From positions 7,502,001 through 7,566,000 of the forward strand of contig NZ_CP109596.1 in assembly GCF_036327755.1 (NCBI RefSeq): a DNA stretch of 64,000 bases, given 5' to 3'. Under the pieces are notes generated by a model. The model ran no database searches. It was given only the letters and a program-made list of their open reading frames with translations, and had not been told where the DNA came from. Positions 42,487 to 50,917 of this stretch are shown piece by piece (within the stretch, counting starts at the first letter, position 1; the number at the start of each line of letters is the position of its first letter). The DNA is from Nocardia sp. NBC_01503. GTDB lineage: Bacteria; Actinomycetota; Actinomycetes; Mycobacteriales; Mycobacteriaceae. The position numbers were made by a program, and so were the translations under genes.

Positions 42487-45348
42487 TTGAGGTTCGCACT
42501 CCTGGGTGAGGTCCGCGCCTGGCGCGGGGACACACCTTTGGACTTGGGTCCGCCGCAGCGGCGGGCCGTACTGGTGGCATTGCTGCTGCGCGAGGGCAAG
42601 GCGGTGACGGCCGCCGAGCTCGTCGAGGGCATCTGGGGCCAGGCTCCGGTGCCACGCGCGGTCTCGGCGCTGCGCACCCATGTGGCCAAGCTGCGCCGCG
42701 AACTGGATCCCGAGCGCGTCACCCGCGCGCCGTCCGCACTCCTGGTCTCCATCGGCGACGGCTACGCCCTGCGCCTACCCGACCTGCGCACCGATATCGC
42801 CGAGGTGGAGCAGCGCGTCAATCTGGCGGCGCTGATTCGCGACGACGATCCGGCCGCCGCCCGAGAAACGCTGATGACAGCGCTCGCGCACTGGCAGGGC
42901 GCGGCCCTGGGCGCACTCCCCGGCCCGTACGCCGAACGCCAGCGCGCCCGGCTCGAACAGTGGCGGCTGAGCATTCTCGAGGACCGCCTCGCGCTCGATA
43001 TCGAGACCGGGCACAGCCCGGAGGCCGTCGCCGAGCTCGGACCGCTCATCGAGGAACATCCACTGCGCGAACGCTTCCGCGCCCTGCGCATGACCGCGCT
43101 CTATCACTGCGGACGCCAGGCCGAGGCCCTGGAGGAGTATGCCCGCGCCCGACACGCATTGGTCGAGGGTATCGGCGTGGAACCCGGGCCCGAGCTCAGC
43201 GCCGTACACGCCCGCATCCTGCGCGCGGAACTACCGCCCGTGCACCGTCCCGGCCGAGATCGCACGCCCGCCCAATTGCCGCCCGACATAGCGGATTTCA
43301 CCGGTCGGTCGCGCCTGGCCGAGGAGATCGCGACCCAGCTCACCGGCGACGGCAGCGCGGTCGCCATCTCCGCCGTCGGCGGTATGGGCGGAGTCGGAAA
43401 GACCACGCTCGCACTGCATATCGCGCATCGGGTACGCGATCGATTCCCGGGCGGACAGCTGTATGTGAACCTGCGGGGCGTGGATGACGAGCCCATGTCC
43501 CCCGCCGACGCCCTCGGCGGCTTCCTGCGCGCGCTCGGCGTCGCGGACAGCGATATCCCCGAGGCCGTCGACGATCGCTCCGGGCAGCTGCGAACTCTGC
43601 TGTCCGACAGGCGAATTCTGCTCGTTCTCGACAATGCCCGGGACAGCGCACACATCCGCGAACTATTGCCGGGCACCCCCGGCACCGCGGTACTGATTAC
43701 CAGTCGGTCCGCGCTCACCGAACTCCCGGCCGTCCGCCGCACCCGCCTCGACGTCCTGGAACCCGAGGAGGCGCTGACCCTGCTGACCCATATTCTCGGC
43801 ACGGAAAGGGTTGCGGCCGAACCTGATGCGGCGCGTGAGGTGATCACCCGCTGCGCCTGCCTGCCCCTGGCCGTGCGCATTGTCGGCGCGCGGCTGGCGG
43901 TACGCCCGCGGTGGACCATCGCCTCCATGGCGGCCCGGCTCGCCGACGAGAGCCGGCGACTCGATGTCCTGCGAACCGGTGAACTCGTTCTCGAGGCGAT
44001 ATTCCAGCTCGGCTACGGACAGCTGAATCCCGAGCAGGCCAGGGCGTTTCGCACCCTGGCCCGCGCCGAGGTCCCGGACCTGCCCGCCGATGCCGCCGCC
44101 GCGGTCCTGAATGTGCCTGTCGCGGAGGCGGAATACCTGTGCGAGGCCCTGGTGGATCTGAGCCTGCTGGAGACCACCGCACCCGGTCGCTACCATTTCC
44201 ACGACCTGCTGCGCCTGTTCGCCCGCCGCCAGCCCGGCGATGACGAGGCCCAGGTGCTGTCCCGCCTGCTGGACTACTACCTGGCCAGTGGCAAGAACCT
44301 GCTCAGCGCAATCGATTACAGCAACACCACCCGCCTACTGGTGCCCACCACGGTGCCCGGCCACCCCTTCACCAGCGGCGCGGACGGGCAGCGCTGGCAC
44401 GATATCGAGCGACCCGTGGTCATCGCCCTGCACCGTCAGGCCGCGCGGGTGGGCGGGCCGACCGTCGCGCTCGCCGCCGACCTGGCCTGGGTGCTGGCCG
44501 AGGTCATGGACGGCGGCACCGGTGCCCGCGAACTCGCCGATGCCCTGAAATCGTTGCTGCACACCGCGATTCAGGAGCATGACAGCGGTAGTGTCCGCAG
44601 ACTGCGCACCGCTCTCGGAGCCATCATGCAGGTGGGGCTGGGCGAGGTCGAGGCGAGTCTGGAGTTCCTGCAAGCCATTTCACCCCCGGTCGACGATGCG
44701 GGCCGCCGTCTCCAGGTGCTCGCCGAACTGCTGCTCGGCATCGCCGACCGCCGCCTGGGCAATACCAAGGACTCACACCGCCACTACGCCAACGCCGTAG
44801 CCCTCACCCGCGCTCTCGGCGATCGCTCCATGGAGGCGTGGATTCTGGCCCTGGCCACCCGCACCCTCTGCGAATCCGGTCAGTACGAGGAGGCCGTCGC
44901 CGTCGCCGAACGCGCCATCGATATGGCCCGCGAATGCTCCAATTCGGTGGCCCTGGGCTGGGCGCACCACGAATTGGCCGCCACCCGTTCACTACTCGGC
45001 GATCACGCCCAGGCGCTGCGCCTCGGCGAGGAGGCCGTGCGCATCGCGCGCCGGAACGGCGTCCGCCTCTGGGAGGGCTGGGCCTGCACCCGCCTGGCCC
45101 AGATCCAGCTGCGCGCCGGTCGAGCCCGCACCGCCGAGATCGAATCGGCCCGCGCCCTGGACCTGCTCAGTATGGCCGCCGACCCAATCGACCGCGCCCG
45201 CGCCCTGGCCCTGCACGCCGCCGCCGTTGCCGCCCGCGGCGATACCGACACCGCCGCACGCGAACGCGCCGACGCCACCGAGACCTTCCGCCGCGCGGGC
45301 TTGCCCCCACCCACTCTCACCAGCCTTTTCTCCCCCAGACCGGGATAG
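42487..45348 (+). CDS. AfsR/SARP-family transcriptional regulator
   Basis: 953 residues. The N-terminal winged helix is LRFALLGEVRAWRGDTPLDLGPPQRRAVLVALLLREG through VSALRTHVAKLRREL. The bacterial transcriptional activator domain covers about 95-245, the NB-ARC ATPase has Walker A GGMGGVGKTTLA and Walker B ILLVLDNARD, and a TPR-like helical repeat region fills the C-terminal third. TTG 42487 is chosen for the GGGGAGG 8 bp upstream; GTG 42439 is the alternative. Large SARPs control secondary metabolism or development. No biosynthetic cluster adjoins it, so the targets are unknown. Confidence 0.87.
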   Translation: MRFALLGEVRAWRGDTPLDLGPPQRRAVLVALLLREGKAVTAAELVEGIWGQAPVPRAVSALRTHVAKLRRELDPERVTRAPSALLVSIGDGYALRLPDLRTDIAEVEQRVNLAALIRDDDPAAARETLMTALAHWQGAALGALPGPYAERQRARLEQWRLSILEDRLALDIETGHSPEAVAELGPLIEEHPLRERFRALRMTALYHCGRQAEALEEYARARHALVEGIGVEPGPELSAVHARILRAELPPVHRPGRDRTPAQLPPDIADFTGRSRLAEEIATQLTGDGSAVAISAVGGMGGVGKTTLALHIAHRVRDRFPGGQLYVNLRGVDDEPMSPADALGGFLRALGVADSDIPEAVDDRSGQLRTLLSDRRILLVLDNARDSAHIRELLPGTPGTAVLITSRSALTELPAVRRTRLDVLEPEEALTLLTHILGTERVAAEPDAAREVITRCACLPLAVRIVGARLAVRPRWTIASMAARLADESRRLDVLRTGELVLEAIFQLGYGQLNPEQARAFRTLARAEVPDLPADAAAAVLNVPVAEAEYLCEALVDLSLLETTAPGRYHFHDLLRLFARRQPGDDEAQVLSRLLDYYLASGKNLLSAIDYSNTTRLLVPTTVPGHPFTSGADGQRWHDIERPVVIALHRQAARVGGPTVALAADLAWVLAEVMDGGTGARELADALKSLLHTAIQEHDSGSVRRLRTALGAIMQVGLGEVEASLEFLQAISPPVDDAGRRLQVLAELLLGIADRRLGNTKDSHRHYANAVALTRALGDRSMEAWILALATRTLCESGQYEEAVAVAERAIDMARECSNSVALGWAHHELAATRSLLGDHAQALRLGEEAVRIARRNGVRLWEGWACTRLAQIQLRAGRARTAEIESARALDLLSMAADPIDRARALALHAAAVAARGDTDTAARERADATETFRRAGLPPPTLTSLFSPRPG

Positions 45349-45638
45349 TAGAGAACGTTCATTCTCTTTTCATCACATCCTGGCACAGTCATCTCACGGC
45401 CGCACCGGCGAGCGAGAGGTCACCGTTGCGGGCTCACAACACCGTCATGTCCGCGTGTGTACGAGGGGTGCGCACGCGCTACATGCATGTCCGCGGCACT
45501 CACGCGATCGCGTCGCCTAGTATTGCCCGCAGTTTCGCCGAGAGTTCGCTCTGTCATCTCTGACTGCACTGCCATCTGATCGCACTGCGTTTCTGAGCAC
45601 CGAACCTGTTGTCCGTGATCGGCGATGAAGGCGGGCCC

Positions 45639-46805
45639 GTGGGCATTCTGCAACAACACAAGACGCTCATCTCGAATATCGCGCTGGTCTCCTGCATGGT
45701 CGTGGGCGGGAGCTATCTGCTGTTCGATACGGCGCGGGTGCGGCCGGGCGGAAGTTACTCCGTCACCGTGCAACTGGACAAATCCGGTGGGGTGCAGGCC
45801 GGGAACGACGTCACCTGGCGCGGGTATCGGGTGGGCAAGGTGAAGTCGGTGTCGATTATCGACGGCGGCGCGCAGGTCGCCGCGGTCGCGGAAATCGAAG
45901 ACAAGTACAAGATTCCGGCCGATACCTCGATCAATGTGGCGGCGCTCTCGGGTGCGGGCGAGCAGTACATCGACTTCCGGCCGAACACCGACGGTGCGCC
46001 GTATCTGAAGGACGGGCAGGTAATACTGTTCGACGCCAAGCGAATCAGCACGCCCGCCTCCATTCCGGAGACGCTGGCCAACTCCAATGATCTACTGGCG
46101 CAGATCGATCCGAACAAGATGAATACCATTCTGTCCGAGCTCGACACCGCGCTCAGCGGTGGACCGGATCAGCTGCGATATATTGTCGACGCCCTCAGTC
46201 TGGCCACCACCGGGCTCGACAATCTGCTGCCGCAGACCACGAGTCTCATCACGAATCTGCGCTCGATCGCCGCCACCTCCGCGCACGCGCAGCCGGATCT
46301 GGGCACGCTGACGCGCAATTCGAAGCTGCTCTTCGATCAGGTGAACGCGGCCAATGCCGAACTGCGCAGGGTGCTCGACCGGGCACCGGAGCAGCTGGCC
46401 GTGATGAGCGCCTTCCTCGATCGCAATCAGGATCCGATTCAGGCGCTGGCGGACAATATGTCCGCGGTGGTGCGGGCGGCGCTGCTGCGCACTCCGGCAC
46501 TGCGCGCGCTCTTTCCGGCGCTGGTGGTCGGCACCACCGCCATGGGCGTGCCCGCGCACGACAACGAGTTCTACACGATTGTCGATGCCTGGCCGCGCCC
46601 GTGGTGCCTGTACAAGACAAAACAGACACCGCCGTACGTGGTGCAGGACGACACCCTCTTCCGCTGGAACTACTGCGAGAATCCGCCGGCGGATCAGCAG
46701 ATTCGCGGCTCCTCGAATGCCCCACGACCGGACATTCCGAACAATGGTGCGCAAATGCCCACCGGTGTCGACCCGAATGAGCGCACCATGCCGCCCGTTC
46801 GATGA
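45639..46805 (+). CDS. Orphan MCE/MlaD-family protein
   Basis: 388 residues. One N-terminal membrane helix (ISNIALVSCMVVGGSYLLF) and an MCE domain (SYSVTVQLDKSGGVQAGNDVTWRGYRVGKVKSV; INVAALSGAGEQYIDFRP) are followed by a long helical region typical of Mce proteins. Mce proteins form lipid-transport tubes with five other Mce subunits and YrbE permeases, none of which is present here. GTG 45639 follows GGCGGG; an upstream GTG is possible. The gap before it (45349-45638) has no recognisable gene. Confidence 0.85.
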   Translation: MGILQQHKTLISNIALVSCMVVGGSYLLFDTARVRPGGSYSVTVQLDKSGGVQAGNDVTWRGYRVGKVKSVSIIDGGAQVAAVAEIEDKYKIPADTSINVAALSGAGEQYIDFRPNTDGAPYLKDGQVILFDAKRISTPASIPETLANSNDLLAQIDPNKMNTILSELDTALSGGPDQLRYIVDALSLATTGLDNLLPQTTSLITNLRSIAATSAHAQPDLGTLTRNSKLLFDQVNAANAELRRVLDRAPEQLAVMSAFLDRNQDPIQALADNMSAVVRAALLRTPALRALFPALVVGTTAMGVPAHDNEFYTIVDAWPRPWCLYKTKQTPPYVVQDDTLFRWNYCENPPADQQIRGSSNAPRPDIPNNGAQMPTGVDPNERTMPPVR

Positions 46806-46975
46806 ATTCCCAGGCACGCCGCACGCGTGTCGGCGCGCCTGGGGCGTTTTATACCGCGAATCCCGGTGCGCACCGCGCAGAATGATCACTTGCACGAGAC
46901 GAATAGAGATGTCCCTTCGCCCAGGCAGGCGAGTTCACCGGGCGGCGGGCAAGGCTAGAGAGGTCAGATGACTCG

Positions 46976-47479
46976 ATGATGAGCAAGTGTTCCCTCGGCT
47001 CGGCAATGCGTTCCCTCGTCTTCGCGGGCGTGGCGGTCGGAATGGCGGCGGGATCGGCGCAGGCCGATCCGCTGTGGCCCGGCGGACCCGATGTGCCGGG
47101 CGTTCCGGCCATCATTCCGACTCAGCCGGTCACGGCCCCCTGCGGCGATCAGGCCCGCGCCTGCCTGCGACTGGGGACCAATGAGGCGTGGCTGATGGAC
47201 AATGGCAAGGTCGTCTTCGGCCCCACCCCGATATCGCATGGCATGCCCGGATTCGAAACACCGCCCGGGTTCTTCCATGTGGCGTTCAAGCGGCCGTTCC
47301 ACTGGAGCACCATGCATCAGGCTCCGATGGAGTACGCCATCTTCTTCAACGGGGATATCGCATTCCATATCGGACCGGTGGACAAGAAGTCGCACGGTTG
47401 CATTCGGATGACGCCCGATGGGGCGAAGCAGTTCTTCGGCTATCTCAATCCCGGTGATGCGGTCGAGGTTGTTCCCTGA
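46976..47479 (+). CDS. Secreted L,D-transpeptidase (YkuD)
   Basis: 167 residues with a signal peptide (LVFAGVAVGMAAGSAQAD). The YkuD catalytic region holds the His in IAFHIGPVDKKSHGCIRM, where the second His and the Cys nucleophile follow in SHGCIRM. This family makes 3-3 peptidoglycan cross-links, which dominate in mycolic-acid bacteria. It lacks the extra immunoglobulin-like domains of the large mycobacterial enzymes, so it is a minimal form. Two ATG codons stand side by side at 46976. Confidence 0.9.
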   Translation: MMSKCSLGSAMRSLVFAGVAVGMAAGSAQADPLWPGGPDVPGVPAIIPTQPVTAPCGDQARACLRLGTNEAWLMDNGKVVFGPTPISHGMPGFETPPGFFHVAFKRPFHWSTMHQAPMEYAIFFNGDIAFHIGPVDKKSHGCIRMTPDGAKQFFGYLNPGDAVEVVP

Positions 47480-47507
47480 GTTTCGACCCGCGTATCGAAT
47501 TCGACAG

Positions 47508-47541
47508 GCCCCCTTCCGGATTGGCGGAAGGGGGCTTTGTT
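47508..47541. terminator. Strong bidirectional terminator
   Basis: GCCCCCTTCCG / CGGAAGGGGGC 11-bp stem with a 6-nt loop and a TTTGTT tail on the plus strand, between the convergent L,D-transpeptidase and SgcJ/EcaC genes. Confidence 0.87.
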
Positions 47542-47549
47542 CTGCCGGG

Positions 47550-47945
47550 CTATGCCTCGCAGTTGTGATAGGCCGCGACGGCCCAGCCGTCGGCGGAGCG
47601 GGTCAGCACCCAGGTCGCGACGACCCAGCGGTCCGATTCGGTCTGTCCCGCCGGCAGAATCGCGCCGCGGCTGACCACGATCGCGGTGTCGGGGTGCGGA
47701 AAGCGCACGATCAGCGGCTCATCGAGCACCGAGGAGTCTTTCAACGGACCGGCGAAGCCCGCGGCCATGCGGGTGCGCACGGCATCGCGGCCGTCGCTCA
47801 GCGAACCGGGCAGTATCGAGACGGCGTCGGGCAGGTACCCGGCGACCATCGCCTCGGCGTCATTGCCCGCCCAGGCTTTGTAGACGTCGCTGATGACATC
47901 CAGGACGGCGGCCCGATCGGTGGCTTGTGCGGCGGTGTCGTTCAT
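47550..47945 (-). CDS. SgcJ/EcaC-type SnoaL-like protein
   Basis: 131 residues: VISDVYKAWAGNDAEAMVAGYLPDAVSILPG, then VRTRMAAGFAGPLKDSSVLDEP, and the C-terminal WVVATWVLTRSADGWAVAAYHNC, matching the DUF4440/SgcJ family of the NTF2 superfamily. It is divergent from the SigG-type sigma factor (gap 96 bp), so co-regulation is likely. Ligand unknown. Confidence 0.87.
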   Translation of the reverse strand: MNDTAAQATDRAAVLDVISDVYKAWAGNDAEAMVAGYLPDAVSILPGSLSDGRDAVRTRMAAGFAGPLKDSSVLDEPLIVRFPHPDTAIVVSRGAILPAGQTESDRWVVATWVLTRSADGWAVAAYHNCEA

Positions 47946-48041
47946 GGTGATCCTCCTGAAATCGCGCCGCCCGGATCAGCGGCTCACGAGTACCTACCGG
48001 CGGGACCCCGGGTTGTCATCGGTGTGGCGTAGAAAAGATTC

Positions 48042-48992
48042 GTGGCCGACGAATTCACCAGCAGCACCGACCCCTACCGGCGAGAGTTGCTGGCGCACTG
48101 CTATCGCATGCTCGGATCGGTGCACGATGCCGAGGACCTGGTGCAGGAGACGCTGCTGCGGGCCTGGCGGGCGCGGGACAGCTATGACTCCAGCCGCGCG
48201 TCCATGCGCACCTGGTTGTATCGGATCGCCACCAATGTCTGCCTGACCGCGCTGGAGCAGCGGGCGCGGCGGCCGTTGCCCGCGGGATTGGGCGGGCCGC
48301 CCGGCGACGATCCCAATGAGACGCTGGTACACGGCGGCGAGGTGCCCTGGCTGCAACCGATTCCGGATGCGATGATCGGCGATCCGGCGGAGGTGGCGGC
48401 GGCACGCGGCAGTCTGCGACTGGCGCTGGTCGCCGCCATGCAGCAGTTGCCCGCGCGGCAGCGGGCGGCACTGGTGCTGCGCGAAGCACTGGACTGGCCG
48501 CCCGGACAGATCGCCGAGGCGCTGGAGATGACACCGGCGGCGGTCAACAGCGCGCTTCAGCGGGCGCGAAAGACGCTCTCCACCAATGGCATCAACGAGG
48601 ATGACGTCACCGAGCCGAACGACCAGCGGGCCGTGCTGGACCGCTATGTCAACGCCTTCCTGGACGCGGACCTGACCGCCCTGGAGAAGCTGCTGGCCGA
48701 TGACGTGATCATGGAGATGCCGCCGTTCCTCAATTGGTACCTGGGGCGCGAGCATTACATCTTCTTCATGGCGCGGGTCTACGCCACGAACGGAACCGAT
48801 TGGCGCGTACTTCCCGTGGCGGCCAACGGACAGCTCGGATTCGCCGCGTACGTCCGCGCCCCGGGTGGCGGATACACCATGCATACCCTCCAGATATTCA
48901 CTGTCACAAAGGGTTTGATCACCCGCAATACCGTGACGCAGGATCCGGAGGTCTACGCGCTGTTCGACCTGGCCGCCGAACTACCCGAGTAG
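48042..48992 (+). CDS. ECF sigma factor, SigG type (TIGR02960-like)
   Basis: 316 residues. Sigma-2 is LLAHCYRMLGSVHDAEDLVQETLLRAWRAR and SMRTWLYRIATNVCLTAL; sigma-4 is MQQLPARQRAALVLREALDWPPGQIAEALEMTPAAVNSALQRARKTL; a C-terminal SnoaL-like domain includes VLDRYVNAFLDADLTALEKLLADDVIMEMPP. It resembles mycobacterial SigG and lacks a paired anti-sigma gene. GTG start. The SnoaL-like gene on the opposite strand is the nearest candidate target. Confidence 0.88.
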   Translation: MADEFTSSTDPYRRELLAHCYRMLGSVHDAEDLVQETLLRAWRARDSYDSSRASMRTWLYRIATNVCLTALEQRARRPLPAGLGGPPGDDPNETLVHGGEVPWLQPIPDAMIGDPAEVAAARGSLRLALVAAMQQLPARQRAALVLREALDWPPGQIAEALEMTPAAVNSALQRARKTLSTNGINEDDVTEPNDQRAVLDRYVNAFLDADLTALEKLLADDVIMEMPPFLNWYLGREHYIFFMARVYATNGTDWRVLPVAANGQLGFAAYVRAPGGGYTMHTLQIFTVTKGLITRNTVTQDPEVYALFDLAAELPE

Positions 48993-49047
48993 TCCACGGT
49001 CATGGGCAAGCTCCGCCAACCCTGAACCGCTGAAACCATAAGAACGA

Positions 49048-49071
49048 CCCCCACTTTCGCCGGAGTGGGGG
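49048..49071. terminator. Hairpin terminator
   Basis: CCCCCACT / AGTGGGGG stem with an 8-nt loop, flanked by AACG and CGTT. Lies between the sigma factor and the convergent DUF397 gene. Confidence 0.75.
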
Positions 49072-49093
49072 CGTTCCCGATGCCGAGTGGGCC

Positions 49094-49282
49094 TCAGCTC
49101 TCCCAGATGCGACTGGCAACGAAGCGTGCCCATGTGTCGGCCGGAAACTCGAGGATAGGTCCGCGGCCGTTGTCCTTCGTGTCCCGGACCTTGGTCACGG
49201 CATCACCGTGGAAGACTTCGACGCACTGGTTGCCACTGTTGGATCGACTCGATTTGTACCATGCGCCCTTGACCGGTCTCAT
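49094..49282 (-). CDS. DUF397 protein, partner of the XRE regulator
   Basis: 62 residues. The signature WYKSSRSNSGNQCVEV and VTKVRDTKDNGRGPILEFPADTWARFV are typical of DUF397, the small proteins paired with WhiJ-like regulators in actinobacteria. The ATG overlaps the stop of the regulator (ATGA), so they are co-translated. In Streptomyces such pairs act in developmental control and have been proposed to behave like toxin-antitoxin modules. Confidence 0.9.
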   Translation of the reverse strand: MRPVKGAWYKSSRSNSGNQCVEVFHGDAVTKVRDTKDNGRGPILEFPADTWARFVASRIWES

Positions 49283-50184
49283 CACGCCGCGCACTCCTTC
49301 GCGATCTTCGACACCAGCGCCCTGGTATCTACTCTCTCCAACGCTACATCTCGAATGCCTTCGATCGCTTGGCGATACCGGTCGATTTCCTCCGCCTGCT
49401 CGTGGAAGACGCTTCCGATCGCGCCTTCGGCGTAGACGATCGTCGGTAGTGCGAGGCCGCTGCTGCCCGGCGGAAACGTCAGCCAGTCGAACGCAAGCAT
49501 GGTCAGTCCCGGATGCACGCCAGAAGCGAACGGGATCAGGCGAATACTCACGTTGTCGCGTTCACTCACCGCAGCAAGCCAGTTGAGCTGCCTGCGCATG
49601 ATCGGACCGTCACCGACTCGCTGGCGGACTACAGCCTCACTCAGGAACGCTTCGTATGTGAAGTCCGGATCAGCAAGCCGCGCTTGCCGTTTCATGATGA
49701 GTTCGATCCGGCGCTCCAGATCAACCGTCGACAAACCTGGGTCGCTGACACGATCGAGCGCGCGCCGGTAATCGGCCGACTGTAGTAGCGCCGGGAAGAT
49801 CACGGGGTGATGAGTGACGACGTGATCGGCAATACCCTCCAGTCGGAGGAACTTTCCTGTGTTGGGTGCGACCTGATCCTGATATGCCTTCCATAGGCCC
49901 CGCGTCGATCCTTGTGCCCTGCTTGCCTTTTCCTCGGTCTTGATCTCGTTCCAAAGGCCCATAGCCTTCGCGCGGGCCTCGTCACCAGCGCAGTAGAAGT
50001 CCAGTAGCGCGTTGATATGGAGGTCGCCGAGTCTGGTCGGCGACCCATCCTCCATTCGGTCCACGGCTTGTCGTGACACCCCGATGTGGGCGGCCGCGGC
50101 CATCATGGCCTGCCGCGGCGCGCGTGCCCTCAGCTCTCGCATGTAGTTGCCGAAATCCATGCGGGAGACCGTTAATCCGGCCAT
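49282..50184 (-). CDS. XRE-family regulator with DUF5753
   Basis: 300 residues. An N-terminal helix-turn-helix (FGNYMRELRARAPRQAMMAAAAHIGVSRQAVDRMEDG) is followed by DUF5753 (KFLRLEGIADHVVTHHPVIFPALLQSADYRRAL ... ERRIELIMKRQARL). ATG 50184 is preferred over GTG 50256 because GAGG lies 9 bp upstream and the GTG falls inside a long palindromic operator. It is WhiJ-like and partnered with the overlapping DUF397 gene. Base composition is slightly AT-richer than the neighbours. Confidence 0.88.
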   Translation of the reverse strand: MAGLTVSRMDFGNYMRELRARAPRQAMMAAAAHIGVSRQAVDRMEDGSPTRLGDLHINALLDFYCAGDEARAKAMGLWNEIKTEEKASRAQGSTRGLWKAYQDQVAPNTGKFLRLEGIADHVVTHHPVIFPALLQSADYRRALDRVSDPGLSTVDLERRIELIMKRQARLADPDFTYEAFLSEAVVRQRVGDGPIMRRQLNWLAAVSERDNVSIRLIPFASGVHPGLTMLAFDWLTFPPGSSGLALPTIVYAEGAIGSVFHEQAEEIDRYRQAIEGIRDVALERVDTRALVSKIAKECAA

Positions 50185-50222
50185 TTCGTCAACCTCGCTA
50201 TCAGATAGATGCCCGCGACGGA

Positions 50223-50258
50223 CAGTGTCCGTACGGGACGCGTCCGTAACGGACACTG
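50223..50258. promoter_or_regulatory. Nested palindromic operator of the XRE gene
   Basis: Outer arms CAGTGTCCGT and ACGGACACTG are perfect complements 16 bp apart. The interior holds a further palindrome GGACGCGTCC, so the site contains two TCCGT/ACGG dyads. It lies 39 bp upstream of the regulator's ATG, as expected for autoregulation. Confidence 0.7.
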
Positions 50259-50401
50259 CCCGCTACGGTCTTACAAGCACATTTCACGAACTACCTACCG
50301 AGAGCGAATCTTTCAATCACATTTGATGTCTACTCATAGATAGCACCTGGGGCCGACAAGCTGAACCGCCACCGGGGTTCTTTCGAAATTAGGAGGCGCG
50401 A

Positions 50402-50611
50402 ATGTCTTGGGACGCCTGGGTTTTAGCGATACTCATCGGCGGTTGCGCAGCGGTCGTCCTCATCTGCATTGTCGAGGACCTCCGGGAACAACGTTTCAGC
50501 AGATCCGAGAACCGTACGGTACGTATTCACATTCGCGACGGCGAGTGCATTACGGCTCACGTTCGTCGCGAACCGGCGGGCCGCCACCGCGACCAACACA
50601 CCAGGCCATAA
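50402..50611 (+). CDS. Small single-pass membrane protein
   Basis: 69 residues. A hydrophobic helix (WVLAILIGGCAAVVLICIV) is followed by a charged tail with RIHIRDGECITAHVRRE, a strand-rich segment. AGGAGG lies 5 bp before the ATG, so the start is well supported. No family recognised. It is divergent from the XRE gene and begins the accessory run of small genes. Confidence 0.6.
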   Translation: MSWDAWVLAILIGGCAAVVLICIVEDLREQRFSRSENRTVRIHIRDGECITAHVRREPAGRHRDQHTRP

Positions 50612-50643
50612 CACGTGCCGCGCAAGGGAAATGGAGTCGACCA

Positions 50644-50898
50644 ATGGAAATCTACGGCCCTCGTTTGGATAGATTAGAAGATTGTCACGTCCACAATGAC
50701 GACATAACGATGAATGCCGCCGAGGCACTGGAGGCTTCGATAATTCACCGTGACTGCGATCCGGTGTTCTGCGCGAGGGGCTTGGAAGCGAATCGCATAG
50801 TCGGCCTCGAAGCGGACCGGTATGCCGAACGATCGAACGTTCACCCCCTCCCGACCCGATACTTCAAAGAGGTGGGCAATATCGTCCGCGATCCATAG
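50644..50898 (+). CDS. Small acidic hypothetical protein
   Basis: 84 residues starting MEIYGPRLDRLEDCHVHNDD, with a helical AAEALEASIIHRD and two Cys. GGAG lies about 8 bp before the ATG. No recognisable domain. It lies in the lower-GC patch beside the XRE/DUF397 pair, so recent acquisition is possible. Confidence 0.45.
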   Translation: MEIYGPRLDRLEDCHVHNDDITMNAAEALEASIIHRDCDPVFCARGLEANRIVGLEADRYAERSNVHPLPTRYFKEVGNIVRDP

Positions 50899-50917
50899 CC
50901 GGGCGTACCGTATTCGA

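Noticed and set aside
46092..46895. 267-codon minus-strand open frame
   Set aside because: Shadow of the MCE gene; no recognisable protein features.
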